A stretch of 64,000 nt of DNA from Arthrobacter sp. MSA 4-2 (GCF_016405885.1 NZ_JAEKGC010000010.1:62001-126000); one strand, 5' to 3'; positions 29,489-41,487 are shown, counted from the first letter of the stretch. A program made the numbers and translations. Notes: generated by a model not told the origin, from the sequence alone.

Positions 29489-29624
29489 AGTCACTCGGTA
29501 GCTCACTTCCAACATGCCAGGCACTGTTACCTCTAAGACTAACGGGTTGCCTGAACTTGCCGGCGTTCCCGCGCGGCGATCCGGCCACCGGCTCTCCGCC
29601 CAGGACCCGCAGCCGACGCCGGGA

Positions 29625-30299
29625 TCAGCCGACGGTGATGCGGACCACCGTCGTCGGTTCCTCCAGCACGGCTTCGCCTGCCGTGACAATCTCGACGCTG
29701 CTGCCGCCCAGGCGGCGGATGACCTTCCGGGCGTCGGCTACTTCTTCGGCGGCGCTGCGGCCCTTGATGGCGAGGACCTGGCCCTCGCCCCTAAGCAGGG
29801 GCATGGTGAGGCCGGCCAGCTTGGACATCGCCGAGACAGCCCGTGCGGTGACCACATCGACATCGACGGACTTGACGGCCTGTTCGGCGCGGGCCCGATG
29901 GACCGAGACGTTATCGAGGCCGAGATCCTCGACGACCTCATTGAGCCAGGCCACCCGGCGTTCGAGTGGTTCAACCAGCACAAGGGAAAGGTCGGGACGG
30001 GCGATGGCCAGGGCGATCCCGGGCAGGCCCGCGCCGCTTCCGACGTCGCACACGGACTTACCGTTCCCGATCAGCTCGGCGACGACGGCGCAGTTGAGGA
30101 CATGCCGCCCCCACAGCCGCGGGACCTCGCGGGGACCCAGCAGCCCGCGCTCGATGCCGGAGGTGGCAAGGTGCTCAACAAAGCGCTCCGCCAGGGCGAA
30201 CCGTTCGCCGAACACCGCTTCGGCTGCCTTCCGTTCCGCGTCCGTGGGAAGCACTGCCGGAGGCGTTCCGCCGACGGAGACCTGAGGGTCCTCAGTCAT
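29625..30299 (-). CDS. rsmG: 16S rRNA (guanine-527-N7)-methyltransferase
   Basis: 224 residues from ATG at 30299 (MTEDPQVSVGG), overlapping the jag stop by eight bases. RsmG methylates G527 of 16S rRNA with SAM; its loss gives low-level streptomycin resistance. The SAM-binding motif VCDVGSGAGLPGIALAIARPDL and the downstream LVEPLERRVAWLNEV are clear, as is RLWGRHVLNCAVV. Part of the leftward rpmH-to-parB cluster. Confidence 0.95.
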   Translation of the reverse strand: MTEDPQVSVGGTPPAVLPTDAERKAAEAVFGERFALAERFVEHLATSGIERGLLGPREVPRLWGRHVLNCAVVAELIGNGKSVCDVGSGAGLPGIALAIARPDLSLVLVEPLERRVAWLNEVVEDLGLDNVSVHRARAEQAVKSVDVDVVTARAVSAMSKLAGLTMPLLRGEGQVLAIKGRSAAEEVADARKVIRRLGGSSVEIVTAGEAVLEEPTTVVRITVG

Positions 30300-30837
30300 C
30301 GGCGGTGGAAACCACGATGTGGCGGCCGGGGCCTTCGCCCTCTGACTCACTCACGAACCCGAGCTCGGCCACGGCGTCATGGACGATCTTCCGCTCGTAG
30401 GCGCTCATCGGTTCAAGCACTACTTCGGCACCGGACTCCTTCGCCTCGGCCACAGCGTCTTCAGCGATCTTCCGGAGCTCGTCACCGCGTACACCACGGT
30501 AGCCGTCGACGTCGAGGACGAGCCGGGAGCGGTTCGAGGTTGCAGTCAGCACGGACAGCCGGGTGAGTTCCTGAAGCGCCTCAAGCACCTCGCCGTCGCG
30601 CCCGACCAGGGCCTTCAGCCCGTTGTTGCTGCGGTCCTCGGAGACGATGGAAATGTAGGTGCGCCCGCTGCGGACCTCGATGTCGATGTCCCCGTCGATG
30701 TCGGCGATGTCGAGGAGCTCTTCGAGATAGTCGGCAGCGACATCGCCCTCGTCCTCGAGGCGGGAGGCCTTGGAGGCGCCGTCGCCGTCCTCCTCCGTGA
30801 TGTCCGCGGGTTCCGGGCGCTCGTTATCGATGCTCAT
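30292..30837 (-). CDS. jag: Jag/KhpB-type RNA-binding protein (KH and R3H)
   Basis: 181 residues. After an acidic N-terminal third (GDVAADYLEELLDIADIDGDIDIEV) there is a KH-like region with LVGRDGEVLEALQELTRLSVL, and then the R3H region with LRKIAEDAVAEAKESG and MSAYERKIVHDAVAEL. Relatives bind RNA and affect cell elongation and division. Start ATG overlaps the yidC stop by four bases. Lies in the usual yidC-jag-rsmG order. Confidence 0.92.
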   Translation of the reverse strand: MSIDNERPEPADITEEDGDGASKASRLEDEGDVAADYLEELLDIADIDGDIDIEVRSGRTYISIVSEDRSNNGLKALVGRDGEVLEALQELTRLSVLTATSNRSRLVLDVDGYRGVRGDELRKIAEDAVAEAKESGAEVVLEPMSAYERKIVHDAVAELGFVSESEGEGPGRHIVVSTADD

Positions 30838-31796
30838 TTTTTCTTCCTCTTCTTGCGCTGGGGCTGGACCCGCTGGACTCGAGGCTGTGCGACCGTCTCG
30901 ACGACGGGTTCACCCTTCCGCTCGCCGAGCAGCGGGACAGCCGGGAGCCCCTTCTTGGCGCGCCTCTCGGCGAGGGCCTTGGCAGCCGGGGAGCCGGGGG
31001 TAGGCATGCGCCGGATGACGTAGAACTGCTGGGCCATCGTCCAGATGTTCGTGGTCGTCCAGTAGATCAGGACACCGATCGGGAAGTTGATGCCACCGAT
31101 GCCGAAGACCAGGGGAAGGATGTAGAGCATGATCTTCTGCTGACGCATGAAGGGGCTCTGCATCGCCTCCTCGGACATGTTCTTCGCCATGATCTGCTTC
31201 TGGGTGATGAACTGCGAGGCCGTCATGGCGATGATCATGAGGACCGAGAGGATGATCACACTCAGGTTGATGTTGCCGCCGAAGCTGCCCAGGAAGGTTG
31301 AGGACAGCGGCGCACCGAAGATGGTTGCGTCGTCGAACTGCCGCACTTCCTGGGGTGAGAGGGCACCGATGCCTTCGCCTTCCCTGCTCGCCTTCGAGAT
31401 TCCGTTCAGGACGGTGAAGAGGGCGAAGAAGAACGGCATCTGGATCAGGATGGGCAGGCACGCCGCGAACGGGTTGGTCCCGTGCTTCTTGTACAGGGCC
31501 ATCTGCTCCTGCGTCATTGCCTGACGCGAGAGCTGGTCGGTCTTACCCTTGTACTTCTGCTGGAGCTTGCGCAGGTCCGGCTGCAGGGCCTGCATTCCAC
31601 GCTGGGCCTTGATCTGCTTGACGAAGACGGGGATCAGGGCCGCCCGGATCACCACGACGAGGCCGATGATGGACAGCGTCCAGGTCCAGCCCGACGCCGC
31701 GTCGAGTCCCAGGAAGGTGAAGCCCTCGTGGAACATCACCATGATCCAGGACACCAGCCACCGGAAGGGGAACAGAATCGTCCCGAAGAAATCCAT
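30834..31796 (-). CDS. yidC: membrane protein insertase YidC
   Basis: 320 residues with about five membrane segments, the short actinobacterial form lacking the large periplasmic domain. It inserts proteins such as F0c into the membrane, alone or with Sec. Recognisable are SIIGLVVVIRAALIPVFVKQIKAQRGMQALQPDLRKLQQKYK (the hydrophilic-groove Arg in the first segment), LPILIQMPFFFALFTVL, and the C-terminal FPIGVLIYWTTTNIWTMAQQ. The tail is highly basic and ends RKKRKKK, likely touching the ribosome. Confidence 0.96.
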   Translation of the reverse strand: MDFFGTILFPFRWLVSWIMVMFHEGFTFLGLDAASGWTWTLSIIGLVVVIRAALIPVFVKQIKAQRGMQALQPDLRKLQQKYKGKTDQLSRQAMTQEQMALYKKHGTNPFAACLPILIQMPFFFALFTVLNGISKASREGEGIGALSPQEVRQFDDATIFGAPLSSTFLGSFGGNINLSVIILSVLMIIAMTASQFITQKQIMAKNMSEEAMQSPFMRQQKIMLYILPLVFGIGGINFPIGVLIYWTTTNIWTMAQQFYVIRRMPTPGSPAAKALAERRAKKGLPAVPLLGERKGEPVVETVAQPRVQRVQPQRKKRKKK

Positions 31797-31802
31797 AATC
31801 AG

Positions 31803-32162
31803 TTAGCTCCTCGAACCGCTCAGGCGGCCTTCGTCATCGTCCGGAATCACCGGGTGGTTCAACACAACTATCGCGGGCACTTTCCCGTCGGGAAAAATCC
31901 TGCCGCCCTCTGGCACGTGGTCCACGCCGCCGTCGTTCCAGGGATGGCATCGCAGGACCCTCTTCACCGCAAGCGTACTTCCCCGGAGGGCGCCGTGGAC
32001 GGTGACCGCCTCAAGTGCATAGGCCGAGCAGCTCGGGTAGAACCGGCAGACCGGTCCGTAGAGGGGGGAAACGATCCTCCGGTAAACCTTCAGCAGCAGG
32101 ATCAGCAGGCCACGGGGCGCATCGCGCAGGAGGCTCCAGTACCGGGGTCCGGTCGCCGTCAC
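31803..32162 (-). CDS. yidD: membrane protein insertion efficiency factor YidD
   Basis: 119 residues. The family core RGLLILLLKVYRRIVSPLYGPVCRFYPSCSAYALEAVTVHG with three Cys/Pro landmarks and GSTLAVKRVLRCHPWNDGGVDHVP is unmistakable. YidD assists YidC at the inner membrane. It overlaps rnpA by four bases upstream and ends six bases before yidC. The C-terminal 30 residues are an unconserved tail. Confidence 0.94.
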   Translation of the reverse strand: MTATGPRYWSLLRDAPRGLLILLLKVYRRIVSPLYGPVCRFYPSCSAYALEAVTVHGALRGSTLAVKRVLRCHPWNDGGVDHVPEGGRIFPDGKVPAIVVLNHPVIPDDDEGRLSGSRS

Positions 32163-32521
32163 AATCCCGTGTCTCCCTTGTCCCTGCAGCGCCGGAGCGC
32201 GCCGGCCGCCGCCTTATCGAAGTCGCTGCTCAAATCATCCCACCCCGCGAGGGCGGAAGCGGGAAGGGCGCGGACCACGAGGTCGAGCCCCTGCGGGTTG
32301 CGCGCGATGAAGGCCGCGGCCGCGGCACGCAGCCTTCGCTTGACGAGGTTGCGCGTCACGGCGTTCCCAACGTTCTTCCCGACGATGAATCCGCACCGGC
32401 TGGGCCCGCTCGGACGGGGCAGGGCATATAAGACGACGTTCCGGCGCCCTGAGCGGGCACCGGAACGTACGGTCCGTGCAAAATCTCCGGCGACGCGCAC
32501 CCGGTGGATCTTCGCGAGCAT
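32159..32521 (-). CDS. rnpA: ribonuclease P protein component
   Basis: 120 residues. Protein subunit of RNase P, which matures tRNA 5' ends. The RNR signature GKNVGNAVTRNLVKRRLRAAAAAF (around residue 50) and the N-terminal KIHRVRVAGDFARTVRSG are typical. Starts 84 bp after rpmH, in the universal rpmH-rnpA order. Confidence 0.95.
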   Translation of the reverse strand: MLAKIHRVRVAGDFARTVRSGARSGRRNVVLYALPRPSGPSRCGFIVGKNVGNAVTRNLVKRRLRAAAAAFIARNPQGLDLVVRALPASALAGWDDLSSDFDKAAAGALRRCRDKGDTGL

Positions 32522-32605
32522 CGACTATGCCTCTCCTAAGGAACCGGAAAAGTATCGAACTCCGCGCGATCCAGGCTGGGCTTCATCGCGGAAAGGGTTG
32601 TACCG

Positions 32606-32743
32606 CTATGCCGACAGTTCGGTGCGGCCCTTGCTGCGGCGTGCCGACAGAATGGCACGGCCTGCGCGGGTACGCATGCGAAGGCGGAAACCGTGCTTTT
32701 TGGCACGACGGCGGTTATTCGGCTGAAAGGTCCGCTTGCTCAC
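32606..32743 (-). CDS. rpmH: 50S ribosomal protein L34
   Basis: 45 codons from GTG at 32743. The product [20 protein letters not shown] followed by [24 protein letters not shown] matches bL34 throughout. First gene of the leftward rnpA-yidD-yidC-jag-rsmG-parAB cluster, diverging from dnaA across the 477-bp gap. Confidence 0.97.
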   Translation of the reverse strand: MSKRTFQPNNRRRAKKHGFRLRMRTRAGRAILSARRSKGRTELSA

Positions 32744-32989
32744 TGTGTTTACTCCAAGACGATCTTGAGATGCGTCCGGCCCATTGCAACAAGGGGGAAG
32801 AACAGACTGACGCGATTAAGGTGCACACCCGCAGAACGCTCGAAACGCCAGCACGCATCCGAGGCCTCTTACTACCCGGAACAGTCGTGATGGCATGCGA
32901 AATGCAGACATAAAGGACTACATAACGTTAGGCGACGGGACACAGCAGCGTCAAACCGGCCGGCGGCGGGCTCCATCCACTGCATCATC

Positions 32990-33180
32990 CACACCTGTGG
33001 ACATCCACCTGTGGACAATCGGCGGCCTCCGTACCGCGCCGGGTAGCGCCGGAATGCCTCGACGGGCCGTCCCGGGCCCTGCTTTGTCCACGGTTTCACC
33101 GCTATCTTCTGTAGTTTCCATCCTCTAGTCTTGGCAGGGCCGGTTTATCCACCATCTGTGTACAACCCTGTGGATTACGG
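32990..33180. promoter_or_regulatory. DnaA-box cluster upstream of dnaA
   Basis: The rpmH-dnaA gap (32744-33220) holds several DnaA-box matches: TGTGGACAT 32996-33004, TGTGGACAA 33010-33018 (TTGTCCACA on minus), TTGTCCACG 33084-33092, TTATCCACC 33145-33153 and TGTGGATTA 33169-33177. They likely serve dnaA autoregulation and origin function. The rest of the gap holds the divergent rpmH and dnaA promoters; no gene is seen. Confidence 0.8.
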
Positions 33181-33220
33181 CCATTTTCAAGTGCGGATTG
33201 TGAAGCTTTGAGGGGTATTT

Positions 33221-34633
33221 GTGGTGGAAACGGACGAGGTCAACGACGTCGGCAGCTCATGGCGGAAGGTGATCCGAACCCTTGAGCATGACGATCGCGT
33301 CACTCCGAGGCAGCGCGGATTCGTCGTTCTGGCTCAGGCCCAGGGACTGATCGGCACCACAATGCTGGTCGCCGTCCCGAATGAACTGACCCGCGAGGTG
33401 CTCCAGACCCAGCTGAAGGCTGCACTGGACGAAGCCCTGCACGAAGTGTTCAGGGAGGACATCCAGTGTGCGTTCGTCATCGACCCCGATCTCACTCCGG
33501 TCGCCGAGGAGGAGCCGGTTCCGGAATCGGCGCCCTCCCCGGAACAGCGGGAAGAACCGAAGCCCTCGCCGACGCCGCCAAGCAACTCCCATGAGTTCGG
33601 CCGGCTGAACCCCAAGTACATCTTCGATACCTTCGTCATCGGCTCATCGAACCGGTTTGCGCACGCCGCCGCGGTCGCGGTCGCCGAGGCTCCCGCCAAG
33701 GCCTACAACCCGTTGTTCATCTACGGTGACTCAGGCCTTGGCAAGACCCACCTCCTTCACGCGATCGGCCACTATGCCCGGCATCTCTACACCGGCATCC
33801 GTGTGAGGTACGTGAACTCCGAGGAATTCACGAACGACTTCATCAACTCGATCCGCGACGATGAGGGCACGAGCTTCAAGCAGACCTACCGCAATGTGGA
33901 CATCCTGCTCATCGATGACATCCAGTTCCTCTCCGGTAAGGACCGGACCCAGGAGGAGTTCTTCCACACCTTCAATGCGCTGCACAACCACAACAAGCAG
34001 GTGGTGATCACCTCGGACCTGCCGCCGAAGCAGCTTTCAGGCTTCGAGGAGCGCATGCGGTCGCGGTTCGAGTGGGGCCTGCTCACCGATATCCAGCCGC
34101 CCGAACTCGAAACCCGTATCGCCATCCTGCGCAAGAAGGCGATCAGCGACAGCCTGAGCGCACCCGATGACGTCCTTGAGTACATCGCGTCCAAGATCGC
34201 AACGAACATCCGGGAACTTGAGGGTGCGCTGATCCGGGTCACCGCCTTCGCGAGCCTGAACCGGCAGCCGGTCGACGTGAACCTGGCCGAGATAGTGCTC
34301 AAGGATCTGATCTCCGATGACGGCGCACAGGAGATCACCTCGACGGTGATCATGGCCCAGACCGCCGACTACTTCCAGATCAGCCTCGAGGAGTTGTGCA
34401 GCAAGTCCCGCACCCGCACCCTGGTGACGGCCCGGCAGATCGCCATGTACCTCTGCCGCGAACTGACCGACATGTCCCTGCCCAAGATCGGCCAGGAGCT
34501 CGGTGGCCGTGATCACACGACGGTCATCCATGCCGACCGCAAGATCCGCGAACTCATGGCCGAGCGGCGGGCGATCTTCAACCAGGTGACCGAACTGACA
34601 AACCGCATCAAACACAAGCAGCGGGAAGCCTGA
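33221..34633 (+). CDS. dnaA: chromosomal replication initiator DnaA
   Basis: 470 residues. N-terminal DnaB/DnaA contact domain 1-90, a Pro/Glu-rich linker 90-125, then AAA+ with [19 protein letters not shown], Walker [17 protein letters not shown] (about 168) and Walker [25 protein letters not shown]. Domain IV ends in [20 protein letters not shown], the DnaA-box recognition signature. GTG start at 33221 with AGGGG upstream; a second GTG follows at once. oriC lies directly downstream. Confidence 0.98.
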   Translation: MVETDEVNDVGSSWRKVIRTLEHDDRVTPRQRGFVVLAQAQGLIGTTMLVAVPNELTREVLQTQLKAALDEALHEVFREDIQCAFVIDPDLTPVAEEEPVPESAPSPEQREEPKPSPTPPSNSHEFGRLNPKYIFDTFVIGSSNRFAHAAAVAVAEAPAKAYNPLFIYGDSGLGKTHLLHAIGHYARHLYTGIRVRYVNSEEFTNDFINSIRDDEGTSFKQTYRNVDILLIDDIQFLSGKDRTQEEFFHTFNALHNHNKQVVITSDLPPKQLSGFEERMRSRFEWGLLTDIQPPELETRIAILRKKAISDSLSAPDDVLEYIASKIATNIRELEGALIRVTAFASLNRQPVDVNLAEIVLKDLISDDGAQEITSTVIMAQTADYFQISLEELCSKSRTRTLVTARQIAMYLCRELTDMSLPKIGQELGGRDHTTVIHADRKIRELMAERRAIFNQVTELTNRIKHKQREA

Positions 34634-34639
34634 GACCGC

Positions 34640-34935
34640 CCGACGGGGGACCGCCCGACGGGCGGGAAATTAACAGCTGTGGACACAACTGTGGATAACC
34701 CCCGGAACAACCTGCCGGAACCTGAGGAAAACCCCCACCTGCCCTGTGGATCCGCGAAATGACAAGGATTTCCCCCACAGGGGCGGCTTCCAGGGTGGCC
34801 TGTGGACGCACAGCTTGTCCACAGGGCAGATCCGCGGACTACGGGCGGCGGACGGACTTATCCACAGTTTCCACAGCAGTTATTAACACTACGAACCTTA
34901 AACTTCAAAAAGTTCTTCAGATAACACTCTCGTGT
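34640..34935. other. origin of replication oriC (dnaA-dnaN gap)
   Basis: Between dnaA and dnaN are DnaA boxes on both strands: GTGTCCACA (minus, 34678-34686), TTATCCACA (minus, 34690-34698), a TGTGGATCC variant 34745-34753, TGTGGACGC 34801-34809, TTGTCCACA 34815-34823 and TTATCCACA 34858-34866. They are followed by an AT-rich stretch 34878-34925 (GTTATTAACACT...CCTTAAACTTCAAAAAG) that suits the unwinding element. The remaining 250 bp to dnaN hold the dnaN promoter and no gene. Confidence 0.92.
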
Positions 34936-35188
34936 TCCTGCACCCCGGTCCGGGCCCGGACCCGACCCGTTCCGGGTCGCTCCTCCCGGTTGTGCCGGCC
35001 GGCCCCGGCCCTTCCGATGGCACCCATCCACGGGACCCGGCGGCTCAGGCTAAGCTGTGTTCCAAGCAGGGTTGGGGTCAACGGTGCCCTCCCGGATTCT
35101 CTTTCCGCACAGACACCGGACCCCGCCCACGTACGTCCATGTCGGTGGTTGTACTCAAGAGGTACTTTGTGAAAGGCGGCTTCCTTCC

Positions 35189-36313
35189 GTGAAATTCAGA
35201 GTTGAGCGGGACGTTCTCGCGGAGGCTGTCTCCTGGACAGCGCGCTCCCTTTCCCCGCGCCCACCTGTTCCCGTGCTGGCAGGGCTGCTCATCAAGGCCG
35301 AGGGCGGAGCCCTCTCCCTGGCGAGCTTCGACTACGAAATCTCGGCGCGCCTGGAGATCCCCGCCGACATCAGCGAGGAAGGAACCATCCTCGTTTCGGG
35401 GCGCCTGCTTGCCGATATCTGCCGCAGCCTGCCCTCGGCGCCCGTCGAGGTGGCCACTGACGGCTCGAAAGTCACGCTGACCTGCCGGAACAGCCGGTTC
35501 AACCTCGCCACCATGCCCGAAGGCGAATACCCCGAGCTGCCGAAGCTCCCCGCCGTCAGCGGCGTCGTCGACGGCGATGCCTTCGCCCAGGCCGTCTCCC
35601 AGGTGATCATCGCCGCCAGCCGCGACGACACCCTGCCCATCCTCACCGGCGTCCGCATGGAGATCGAAGACGACCTCATCACGCTCCTGGCCACCGACCG
35701 GTACCGGCTGGCCCTGCGGGAAGTGTCCTGGAAGCCTTCCACACCGGGCATCTCCACCAGCGCCCTGGTCAAGGCCAAGACCCTCAACGAGGTCGCCAAG
35801 ACCCTCGGCGGCGCCGGCGACCTGAACATCGCCTTTTCCGATGACAGCGAACTGATCGGTTTCGAAAGCGGCGGCCGTCGGACCACCTCGCTGCTGGTCG
35901 ATGGGGACTACCCGAAGATCCGGTCCCTCTTCCCCGAAACCACGCCGATCCACGCCACCGTCGAAACCAGTGCCCTCGTCGAGGCCGTGCGGCGTGTGTC
36001 GCTGGTGGCCGAACGGAACACCCCGGTGCGGCTGGCCTTCACCCAGGGACAGGTGGCCCTCGACGCTGGCACCGGCGAGGACGCCCAGGCCTCCGAAGCC
36101 ATCGAGGCGACCCTTGACGGCGACGACATCACCGTCGCGTTCAACCCGCAGTACCTCAGCGAGGGCCTCGGCGCCTTCCCCAGCAGGTTCGTGCGCTTTT
36201 CGTTCACTTCCCCGCCAAAACCGGCTGTCATGTCGGCACAGGAGGAAGCCACAGGCGAGGACCGGGAAGACTACCGGTACCTGCTGATGCCCGTTCGGCT
36301 TCCGAACCAGTAA
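35189..36313 (+). CDS. dnaN: DNA polymerase III beta sliding clamp
   Basis: 374 residues from GTG at 35189 (KFRVERDVLAEAVSWTARSL). The clamp ring tethers polymerase and many partners to DNA. Three repeated clamp domains are visible; PVPVLAGLLIKAEGGALSLASFDYEIS in the first and the C-terminal YLLMPVRLPNQ (ligand pocket) are standard. The open frame extends upstream to 35057 but without clamp sequence. Confidence 0.97.
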   Translation: MKFRVERDVLAEAVSWTARSLSPRPPVPVLAGLLIKAEGGALSLASFDYEISARLEIPADISEEGTILVSGRLLADICRSLPSAPVEVATDGSKVTLTCRNSRFNLATMPEGEYPELPKLPAVSGVVDGDAFAQAVSQVIIAASRDDTLPILTGVRMEIEDDLITLLATDRYRLALREVSWKPSTPGISTSALVKAKTLNEVAKTLGGAGDLNIAFSDDSELIGFESGGRRTTSLLVDGDYPKIRSLFPETTPIHATVETSALVEAVRRVSLVAERNTPVRLAFTQGQVALDAGTGEDAQASEAIEATLDGDDITVAFNPQYLSEGLGAFPSRFVRFSFTSPPKPAVMSAQEEATGEDREDYRYLLMPVRLPNQ

Positions 36314-36316
36314 GGA

Positions 36317-36331
36317 CCGGCGTTACGCCGG
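36317..36331 (+). terminator. weak hairpin after dnaN
   Basis: CCGGCG-TTA-CGCCGG right after the dnaN stop forms a tight hairpin, but no T tract follows, so it may only pause transcription before gnd. Confidence 0.35.
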
Positions 36332-36361
36332 CCGACCCCCACGGTAGAAAGAGTAGATGCA

Positions 36362-37258
36362 ATGCATATTGGCCTTATCGGACTAGGCAAAATGGGCTTC
36401 AACATGAGGGAACGGCTGCGCCGTGGGGGCGTAACCGTCACCGGGTTTGATCGGAACCCGGAGCTGACCGATGTGTCCTCCCTTGATGAGCTGGTAGCCG
36501 CAGTCCCGGCCCCCCGCATCATCTGGGTGATGGTTCCCGCCGGAGCTGTGACCGACAACGTCATCCGCGAGCTGTCGGGCTCACTGCAGGAAGGCGACCT
36601 CGTCATCGACGGCGGCAATTCCCGTTTCACGGACGACCAGGCCCACGGTGCACTCCTCGCCGAGCACGGCATCTCCTTCCTCGACTGCGGCGTCTCGGGC
36701 GGTGTGTGGGGCCTCGCGAACGGCTACGGCCTGATGGTCGGCGGCAGCGACGCCGAAGTCGCCCGCGCCATGCCGATCTTCGATGCGCTCCGGCCCGAGG
36801 GCGAGCGGCACGAAAGCTTCGTCCACGTCGGGGATATCGGCGCCGGACACTACGCCAAGATGGTCCACAACGGCATCGAATACGGGCTCATGCAGGCCTA
36901 CGCCGAAGGGTATGAACTCCTCCAGGCCAAGGACATCATCAAGGACGTGCCCGGAACCTTCACCGCCTGGCAGAAGGGAACGGTCGTCCGGTCCTGGCTG
37001 CTCGACCTCATGGTGAACGCGCTGCAGGACGACCCCGAACTCGCCAAGGTTGCCGGTTACGTCGAAGATTCCGGTGAGGGACGCTGGACCGTCGAGGAAT
37101 CGATTGCCAACGCCGTGCCCACCCCGGCAATCACCGCCTCGGTCTTCGCCCGCTTCGCCTCGCGGCAGGATGACTCCCCGGCGATGAAGATGGTCGCGGC
37201 CCTCCGAAACCAGTTCGGTGGACACGCGGTACGCCCGGCCCGCCAGGATCCCGCCTGA
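36362..37258 (+). CDS. gnd: 6-phosphogluconate dehydrogenase, short (NAD-type) form
   Basis: 298 residues, the short GndA-like branch rather than the 470-residue enzyme. Oxidatively decarboxylates 6-phosphogluconate to ribulose 5-phosphate. The N-terminal MHIGLIGLGKMGFNMRERL Rossmann motif, VIDGGNSRFTDDQ, FLDCGVSGGVWGLANGYGLMVGG and the active-site HYAKMVHNGIEYGLMQAYAEG are clear. It sits between dnaN and recF as in other actinobacteria. Confidence 0.95.
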   Translation: MHIGLIGLGKMGFNMRERLRRGGVTVTGFDRNPELTDVSSLDELVAAVPAPRIIWVMVPAGAVTDNVIRELSGSLQEGDLVIDGGNSRFTDDQAHGALLAEHGISFLDCGVSGGVWGLANGYGLMVGGSDAEVARAMPIFDALRPEGERHESFVHVGDIGAGHYAKMVHNGIEYGLMQAYAEGYELLQAKDIIKDVPGTFTAWQKGTVVRSWLLDLMVNALQDDPELAKVAGYVEDSGEGRWTVEESIANAVPTPAITASVFARFASRQDDSPAMKMVAALRNQFGGHAVRPARQDPA

Positions 37259-37268
37259 GCGGGGGCCG

Positions 37269-38453
37269 GTGTACATAGAGCACCTATCGCTCACCGACTT
37301 CCGCAGCTACCACCAGCTCGACACCGGGCTGGATCCCGGCGTGACGGTGTTCGTCGGACCCAACGGCGTGGGGAAGACCAACATCGTCGAGGCCATCGGG
37401 TACCTTGCGTCCCTCTCCTCGCACCGGGTCAGCACCGACAAGCCCCTCATCGGTTTCTCCGCTGAGAGGGCGCTGGTGCGGGGGAAGCTTGTCCGCGGGG
37501 TGCAGCGGACAAGCGTCGAGGTGGAAATCAATGCCGCCGGCGCCAACCGCGCCCGGATCAACCGGGCGAACCCGGTCCGGGCGAGGGCGGCCGCAGGCAT
37601 CCTCAAGACCGTGCTCTTCGCTCCGGAGGACCTCGCCCTCGTCAAGGGCGATCCGGCCGTCCGGCGGCGCTACCTCGACGAGGTCCTCGTCACGCTGGTT
37701 CCGCACCAGGCCGCCCTACGCGCCGATTACGAGCGGGTCCTCAAGCAGCGCAACGCGCTGCTGAAATCCGCCCGGGCGGCCGGGCGGTTCTCGGGAGCTC
37801 ACGAGGCAACCCTCGAGGTGTGGGACCAGCACCTTGCCGAAACCGGGGCACGCCTCCTTTACGCACGGCTGGGCCTTGTCGAAAGGCTCCAGCCGCACCT
37901 GGCGCTGGCCTACGCCCAGCTGACCGACGGATCGAAGGAGGCGTCGGCCGCCTACCGGGCCACGGTGGCGGGCCTGTTCGACGACGAGGACCCGGATGCC
38001 GCCGGGATCCGCGCCGGGGAACTTCACGGCGCGGATCCCGCGGAATTGACAGACCGTTTCCTCGAGGCGCTGGTACAGCACCGCAAGAAGGAGCTCGACC
38101 GGGGAATCTCCCTGGTGGGACCGCACCGCGACGAGTTGAGCCTCATGCTGGGACCGGCCCCGGCCAAGGGATACGCCTCCCACGGGGAAACCTGGTCGAT
38201 GGCCCTGGCGCTGCGCCTCGCCTCCTACTACCTGCTCAATGAGGAGGACCAGACCCCCGGCGCGAGCCCGGTGCTGATCCTTGACGATGTCTTCGCGGAG
38301 CTGGACACTCAGCGGAGGAGAAAACTTGCGAAGATCGTCTCCGGCGCGGAGCAGGTGCTTGTCACCGCCGCCGTTCCCGGGGACATTCCGGAGGAGCTGA
38401 CAGGGCGGCAGCTCCGCGTCGTTCCTGGAGGAATCGATGCCGAGGCAGGCTGA
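37269..38453 (+). CDS. recF: DNA replication and repair protein RecF
   Basis: 394 residues from GTG at 37269 (YIEHLSLTDFRSY), 11 bases after gnd. The SMC-like ATPase loads RecA at single-strand gaps. Walker A FVGPNGVGKTNIVEAI (about residue 30), the signature GPHRDELSLML and Walker B VLILDDVFAELDTQRR are in place. Its 3' end overlaps the start of dciA by 17 bases. Confidence 0.96.
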   Translation: MYIEHLSLTDFRSYHQLDTGLDPGVTVFVGPNGVGKTNIVEAIGYLASLSSHRVSTDKPLIGFSAERALVRGKLVRGVQRTSVEVEINAAGANRARINRANPVRARAAAGILKTVLFAPEDLALVKGDPAVRRRYLDEVLVTLVPHQAALRADYERVLKQRNALLKSARAAGRFSGAHEATLEVWDQHLAETGARLLYARLGLVERLQPHLALAYAQLTDGSKEASAAYRATVAGLFDDEDPDAAGIRAGELHGADPAELTDRFLEALVQHRKKELDRGISLVGPHRDELSLMLGPAPAKGYASHGETWSMALALRLASYYLLNEEDQTPGASPVLILDDVFAELDTQRRRKLAKIVSGAEQVLVTAAVPGDIPEELTGRQLRVVPGGIDAEAG

Positions 38454-39090
38454 CGGATCGGGCAGCGGGCACACAGGACCTGACACCGGGGACGCGCCCG
38501 CGGACGGGGTGAACGAGGGCGCCGGCGCGGAGCCCGGGTCCCCGGGTGCTGCGCCCGGCCGGACCCCGGCCGGGGACGGCGGGCTTCCCGTCGGCGTCGA
38601 GCAGAACGCACCGGAAGCGCTGCTGAACCGGCTTCGGGATGCGTCGCAGTCCCGCGGCACACCACGGGTGCCGGTCGGCCGCCGCGCCCCGGCGGCCTCC
38701 CGGCGCCGCTACTCCCCGGCCCCGGTCTACGGCGGGCGGGATCCCGAAGGCCTCGGGAAGGTCTTCAACAAACTGCTCGCCGAACGCGGCTGGAACTCCC
38801 CCGTCGCCGTGGGGTCGGTGCTGGCGCGCTGGACCGAGCTCGTGGGTTCGGAAATCGCCTCCCACTGCCATCCTGAGAGTTTCGACGGGACCACGGTGCT
38901 GGTCCGCTGCGACTCCACCGCCTGGGCCACCCAGCTCCGGTTGATCAGTCCGGACCTGCTGCGCAGGTTCGACGCCGAGCTTGGACCCAAGGTGGTCACC
39001 CGCATCTCGGTGGTGGGGCCGGCGGGCCCAAGCTGGCGCAAGGGCGGACGCTCGGTGAAGGGCCGCGGCCCGCGGGACACCTACGGGTGA
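38437..39090 (+). CDS. DUF721/DciA family helicase-loader-like protein
   Basis: 217 residues. The N-terminal 90 are Gly/Pro/Ala-rich and disordered; the DUF721 core follows with GKVFNKLLAERGWNSPVAVGSVLARWTELVGSEIASHCHPESFDGTTVLVRCDSTAWATQLRLI. DciA proteins with this core load the replicative helicase in bacteria lacking DnaC, which fits the origin position. Overlaps recF by 17 bases, so translation is probably coupled. Confidence 0.9.
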   Translation: MPRQADGSGSGHTGPDTGDAPADGVNEGAGAEPGSPGAAPGRTPAGDGGLPVGVEQNAPEALLNRLRDASQSRGTPRVPVGRRAPAASRRRYSPAPVYGGRDPEGLGKVFNKLLAERGWNSPVAVGSVLARWTELVGSEIASHCHPESFDGTTVLVRCDSTAWATQLRLISPDLLRRFDAELGPKVVTRISVVGPAGPSWRKGGRSVKGRGPRDTYG

Positions 39091-39264
39091 CCGGCGTCAC
39101 CGACGGCCGGATCGGCCGGCAAATTCCGGCCCGCTCCTGAAATCGCGTGAGCGGCGGGTAGAGGTCCCGGGAGCCTTTCCGACGTATACGGCCCCTACCG
39201 GCGTCCTGCTGTTGGCTTAAAAGCGCCATTCTTGGCCGCTAGAGGCGGGTCTGTGCGGGATTGA

Positions 39265-41406
<2,142 letters not shown>

Positions 41407-41411
41407 GGATC

Positions 41412-41443
41412 CACCGGGTGCCGGCTCGTTCCGGTGCCCGGTG
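41412..41443 (+). other. stable hairpin between gyrB and gyrA
   Basis: CACCGGGTGCCGG pairs (two G-T wobbles) with CCGGTGCCCGGTG around CTCGTT. There is no T tract, so it is more likely an mRNA-stability or processing element than a terminator. Confidence 0.45.
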
Positions 41444-41487
41444 CCCCTGTCCGCGGTAAACATTTGAACGAAATGGAATAAGGACTT